Shown piece by piece: positions 61,979-64,000 of a stretch of DNA of 64,000 nt. The DNA comes from Prevotella sp. GTDB taxonomy: Bacteria > Bacteroidota > Bacteroidia > Bacteroidales > Bacteroidaceae. Location: assembly GCA_017619375.1 (NCBI GenBank), contig JAFZSL010000075.1, positions 62,001 through 126,000 of the forward strand, in the 5' to 3' direction. The notes under the pieces were generated by a model. The model had not been told where the DNA came from. It was given only the letters and a program-made list of their open reading frames with translations, and did no database searches. The position numbers and the translations under genes are program-made. Within the stretch, counting starts at the first letter, position 1. Each line of letters opens with the position of its first letter.

Positions 61979-62323
61979 ATGATGAGAAAACAAGTATTAT
62001 CCATTATTGCCATTGTTGTGCTTTGCATCACCTTGGGCGCATGTAAGAAAGAGAGGGAAGTGGATGTCAACAAACTGAAAGACATCTTTATTGAAGGCAT
62101 ATCTAAAGAATTGGCTGAAGACGGAAAAACCCTTGTGGTTGACACCTTCTACCTCAATCCCGTGAATAATTATGATTATGCAGGGAAACTTTATGGCCAT
62201 GTCAACGATTCGTTAAAACTGTCTTATATCCTCTCTGTCAAAGAAGACGGCGATGACCTTGATGTGGAATGGGAGTTGGAAACGCCCGTTGTAAAACCTG
62301 TTGAAGAGGACTCAGAGGAATAG
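61979..62323 (+). CDS. Small putative lipoprotein
   Basis: A protein of about 114 residues with a lipoprotein signal: a hydrophobic N-terminus and the lipobox LGAC with Cys22. The mature part is acidic and ends in EEDSEE. No family is recognised. Met at 61982 is an equally good start, and one at 61952 is less likely because it would add a charged tail before the signal. The promoter at 61891-61924 fits. Its stop is followed by a convergent beta-helix gene. Confidence 0.7.
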   Translation: MMRKQVLSIIAIVVLCITLGACKKEREVDVNKLKDIFIEGISKELAEDGKTLVVDTFYLNPVNNYDYAGKLYGHVNDSLKLSYILSVKEDGDDLDVEWELETPVVKPVEEDSEE

Positions 62324-62343
62324 ATGATAGATGAAAGTGTACA

Positions 62344-64000
62344 TCATCTTTCATCCTTAATTTCCAAAGGACTGTGCCTCCATCCTGCAATGTTGAGTTG
62401 CTCCCATTTCACCACGCAACCATTGGTGGCGGTGTTGCCTGAGACTTGCATTTTGGAGGGGAGCACCCATTTGTTGTTTATCTCTCCGGCTTCGACGGGG
62501 TTGTAGTTGGGGCTGTATTTGGCAAGCACGAAACGTATCTTGGCATTTTTCTGACTGATGCGGAACGTGTTGTCCTTGATGCGCCACGAGGTGTTGTTGA
62601 GGAATTGCTCCTTTCCTTTCTTGTCCTTCCAAGCATAGGTGTTGAATAGTGAGACGACAAAGACATACTCCTTGTCGGAACCTCCTTCCCATGCCCTTGA
62701 AGAAAAGAGAGTGACTGCTTTGCCTTCCGACATGGTGTCGGAAGAGATGCGGTCGGCAATGAACGTGTTTTTTTCGCAGATAAAGTTTTCAGTGAAGATG
62801 TTGCTGCTCTCTGCCATGCCACCGATGTTTCCTCCACGGAAGTCGATGAGGTTGTGCGAGAAGGTGAAGGTCTTGAAAGGTGCGTTCTTTCTTGCCGGTG
62901 CCCATCTCTCTTGCAAGGTCAGCCCTTTGGCGGGGTCGCTGTTAAAGCAGTTGTCGCTGGAACACACTTGGATGGTGAGCATGTCATCGATGTTGATTTG
63001 GCTGTCTTTTGCTTTGCCCACCGTCCAGTCGAGGGTGTACTTGGAGGGATAGGTGACGGAAACAGGGTAGGTCCTTTCTGTCCACATACGTATGGCGGCG
63101 GCTTTGTCAAGAAGATATTTGTTGTGGGTGTAATACCTCACTGGGTCGGCATGGTCGTGCCCCTCGCGACGCCATGAATAAGGGAGCACCACACCCTTTC
63201 CCTTGCAGATGCCGATAGTCGTACTTCTGTCCGGATGGATGCGAAGTACGTTGGTTACCGTGTTTCCTACGTAATAGACGCTGTGGGCGGTGAGATAGGC
63301 GTCTTGCGTCCCCGGCATGCAGTCCACATCAGTCACTTTGCCGTTAGAGTCGGTGCGGGTGCAGATGGAACCCGCCGAGACGAAATGGCGGATGGTGTTG
63401 CCTATCATATACACTTGACCGGTTTCCGTGGAAACCGCCCCATAGGTCTTCGACCAGTTGTCGTGTTGGTAGTAGACATAGGGGTCACGTGTCCCATCGG
63501 GCTTCTTCCTGCTTGCTCCTTCGAAAGTGTTGCCAACAATCCATATCGGGCATGAGGCGTAGGCCATGGCGCCTGCATGGTTGACACGGCTCGTGATTTT
63601 CCCGGTGGCGTCTTTTTGTGGTTCCGATTTTTCTATCTCGTTGAGGATGGTGATGGAGATGGCTGTGCCTCCCCTGATGTTGAGGCAGGTGTTGCCCACG
63701 AACCTTGCCGTGTTGGTGAAGCGGGCGATGTCGCTCGCCACCATGGCATTGCCGTTGTGGGTGTTGCCTTTGACATACAAATGCTTGAGGCAATTATCGG
63801 GTATGAGGCGTCGACTGTCGTCCAACATGGGAATATTCTTGAAATAGAGGTAAATGGTTCTGCCTCCATAGGCTGCCTTACTGTCAAAGATGCAGTCGAT
63901 GGCTTGCACTTGGTCGATACCGTTGGAACAATCGACGTAGAACGTGTAGTATTCTCCTCCTCGGCGAGTGGTGATGTGGGCGTTGATGAGGTTGAGTGAA
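62344..64000 (-). CDS. Right-handed beta-helix protein, 5' part outside window
   Basis: About 551 residues are visible, and the frame stays open to the window edge, so the N-terminus is missing. Repeating short strands with N and G turns (for example GNTFEGA, VGNTVTNV, SHNLIDFRGG, EKNTFIAD) indicate a parallel beta-helix as in pectate lyase-like or surface proteins. No catalytic residues of a known polysaccharide lyase family could be assigned. There is no visible C-terminal sorting domain. The function is unknown; a polysaccharide-binding or -degrading role is possible. Confidence 0.7.
   Translation of the reverse strand, partial: SLNLINAHITTRRGGEYYTFYVDCSNGIDQVQAIDCIFDSKAAYGGRTIYLYFKNIPMLDDSRRLIPDNCLKHLYVKGNTHNGNAMVASDIARFTNTARFVGNTCLNIRGGTAISITILNEIEKSEPQKDATGKITSRVNHAGAMAYASCPIWIVGNTFEGASRKKPDGTRDPYVYYQHDNWSKTYGAVSTETGQVYMIGNTIRHFVSAGSICTRTDSNGKVTDVDCMPGTQDAYLTAHSVYYVGNTVTNVLRIHPDRSTTIGICKGKGVVLPYSWRREGHDHADPVRYYTHNKYLLDKAAAIRMWTERTYPVSVTYPSKYTLDWTVGKAKDSQINIDDMLTIQVCSSDNCFNSDPAKGLTLQERWAPARKNAPFKTFTFSHNLIDFRGGNIGGMAESSNIFTENFICEKNTFIADRISSDTMSEGKAVTLFSSRAWEGGSDKEYVFVVSLFNTYAWKDKKGKEQFLNNTSWRIKDNTFRISQKNAKIRFVLAKYSPNYNPVEAGEINNKWVLPSKMQVSGNTATNGCVVKWEQLNIAGWRHSPLEIKDER

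Noticed and set aside
1-64000. CRISPR array, tRNA or rRNA genes
   Set aside because: No regularly spaced identical repeats with unique spacers were seen. The 10-bp arrays are far too short per unit. No tRNA or rRNA signature was recognised in the intergenic regions.

Overview
The window looks like chromosomal DNA of a Bacteroidota species, most likely a Prevotella or close relative in Prevotellaceae. The evidence is: Bacteroidota-type promoters (TTTG, 19-21 bp, TAnnTTTG) ahead of many genes and few Shine-Dalgarno sites; an 11-subunit complex I cluster with fused nuoCD and no nuoEFG; a secreted C10 (streptopain-like) protease with BspA-type leucine-rich repeats and a Prevotella-like C-terminal tail; a gliding-motility type (CHU_C) sorting domain protein; and a thrA gene followed by a phosphoglycerate-mutase-like gene. 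No phage, insertion sequence, integrase, CRISPR array, rRNA or tRNA was seen. Most of the window is housekeeping DNA.

Layout. 1-4.4 kb: a membrane metalloprotease-like gene (-), then kdsA, kdsD and a secreted phospholipase D protein (+), covering Kdo synthesis for LPS and a lipid enzyme. 4.4-7.6 kb: anaerobic ribonucleotide reductase nrdD-nrdG with an overlapping LuxR-type regulator (-). 7.6-9.5 kb: a 130-bp array of 10-bp repeats, a PrsW-like protease, a REP-like palindrome and a small membrane protein. 9.5-12.6 kb: rny, zapA, a coiled-coil protein and a hypothetical protein (-). 12.7-16.7 kb: rmlA, a Wzc-like tyrosine kinase with a tyrosine-rich tail and a HAD-like protein (+). 17-19.1 kb: an HU protein, a 29-residue ribosomal-type protein and RNase G (+). 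19.2-24.1 kb (-): C10 protease, AlaX-like editing protein, and a tightly overlapping set of TIM-barrel protein, methyltransferase and VanW protein. 24.3-28.6 kb (+): yraN, thrA and an apgM-like gene, probably the missing homoserine kinase. 28.7-35.5 kb: a small membrane protein, a VWA protein, a large MscS channel, a BadF-type kinase, a decayed DUF2238 fragment, and a DUF2975/HTH/carboxypeptidase-regulatory-domain set. 35.7-45.9 kb (+): nuoABCDHIJKLMN. 46.1-48.5 kb: a ComEC-like protein and a truncated rhamnogalacturonan lyase. 48.4-53.1 kb (-): uvrA, a CHU_C protein and ribE with a long structured leader. 53.4-60.2 kb (-): an operon lplA-gcvT-gcvH-gcvPA-gcvPB-lpdA that encodes the whole glycine cleavage system and its lipoylation. 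60.3-61.7 kb: thrC (-), the last step of the threonine path begun by thrA. The right end holds a small lipoprotein and a beta-helix protein cut by the window edge.

The most unusual signals are non-coding. One is a family of exactly 10-bp-periodic AGGAG repeats at five intergenic sites, all in the same orientation. Another is a roughly 230-nt leader upstream of ribE with a 12-bp closing stem, four inner hairpins and a following T-run that I could not match to the FMN riboswitch. There is also a REP-like palindrome with heptamer repeats. Two decayed genes (a DUF2238 remnant and the lyase fragment) show past gene loss. I found no clear new multi-gene defence or biosynthetic system; the most open gene set is the TIM-barrel/methyltransferase/VanW operon.
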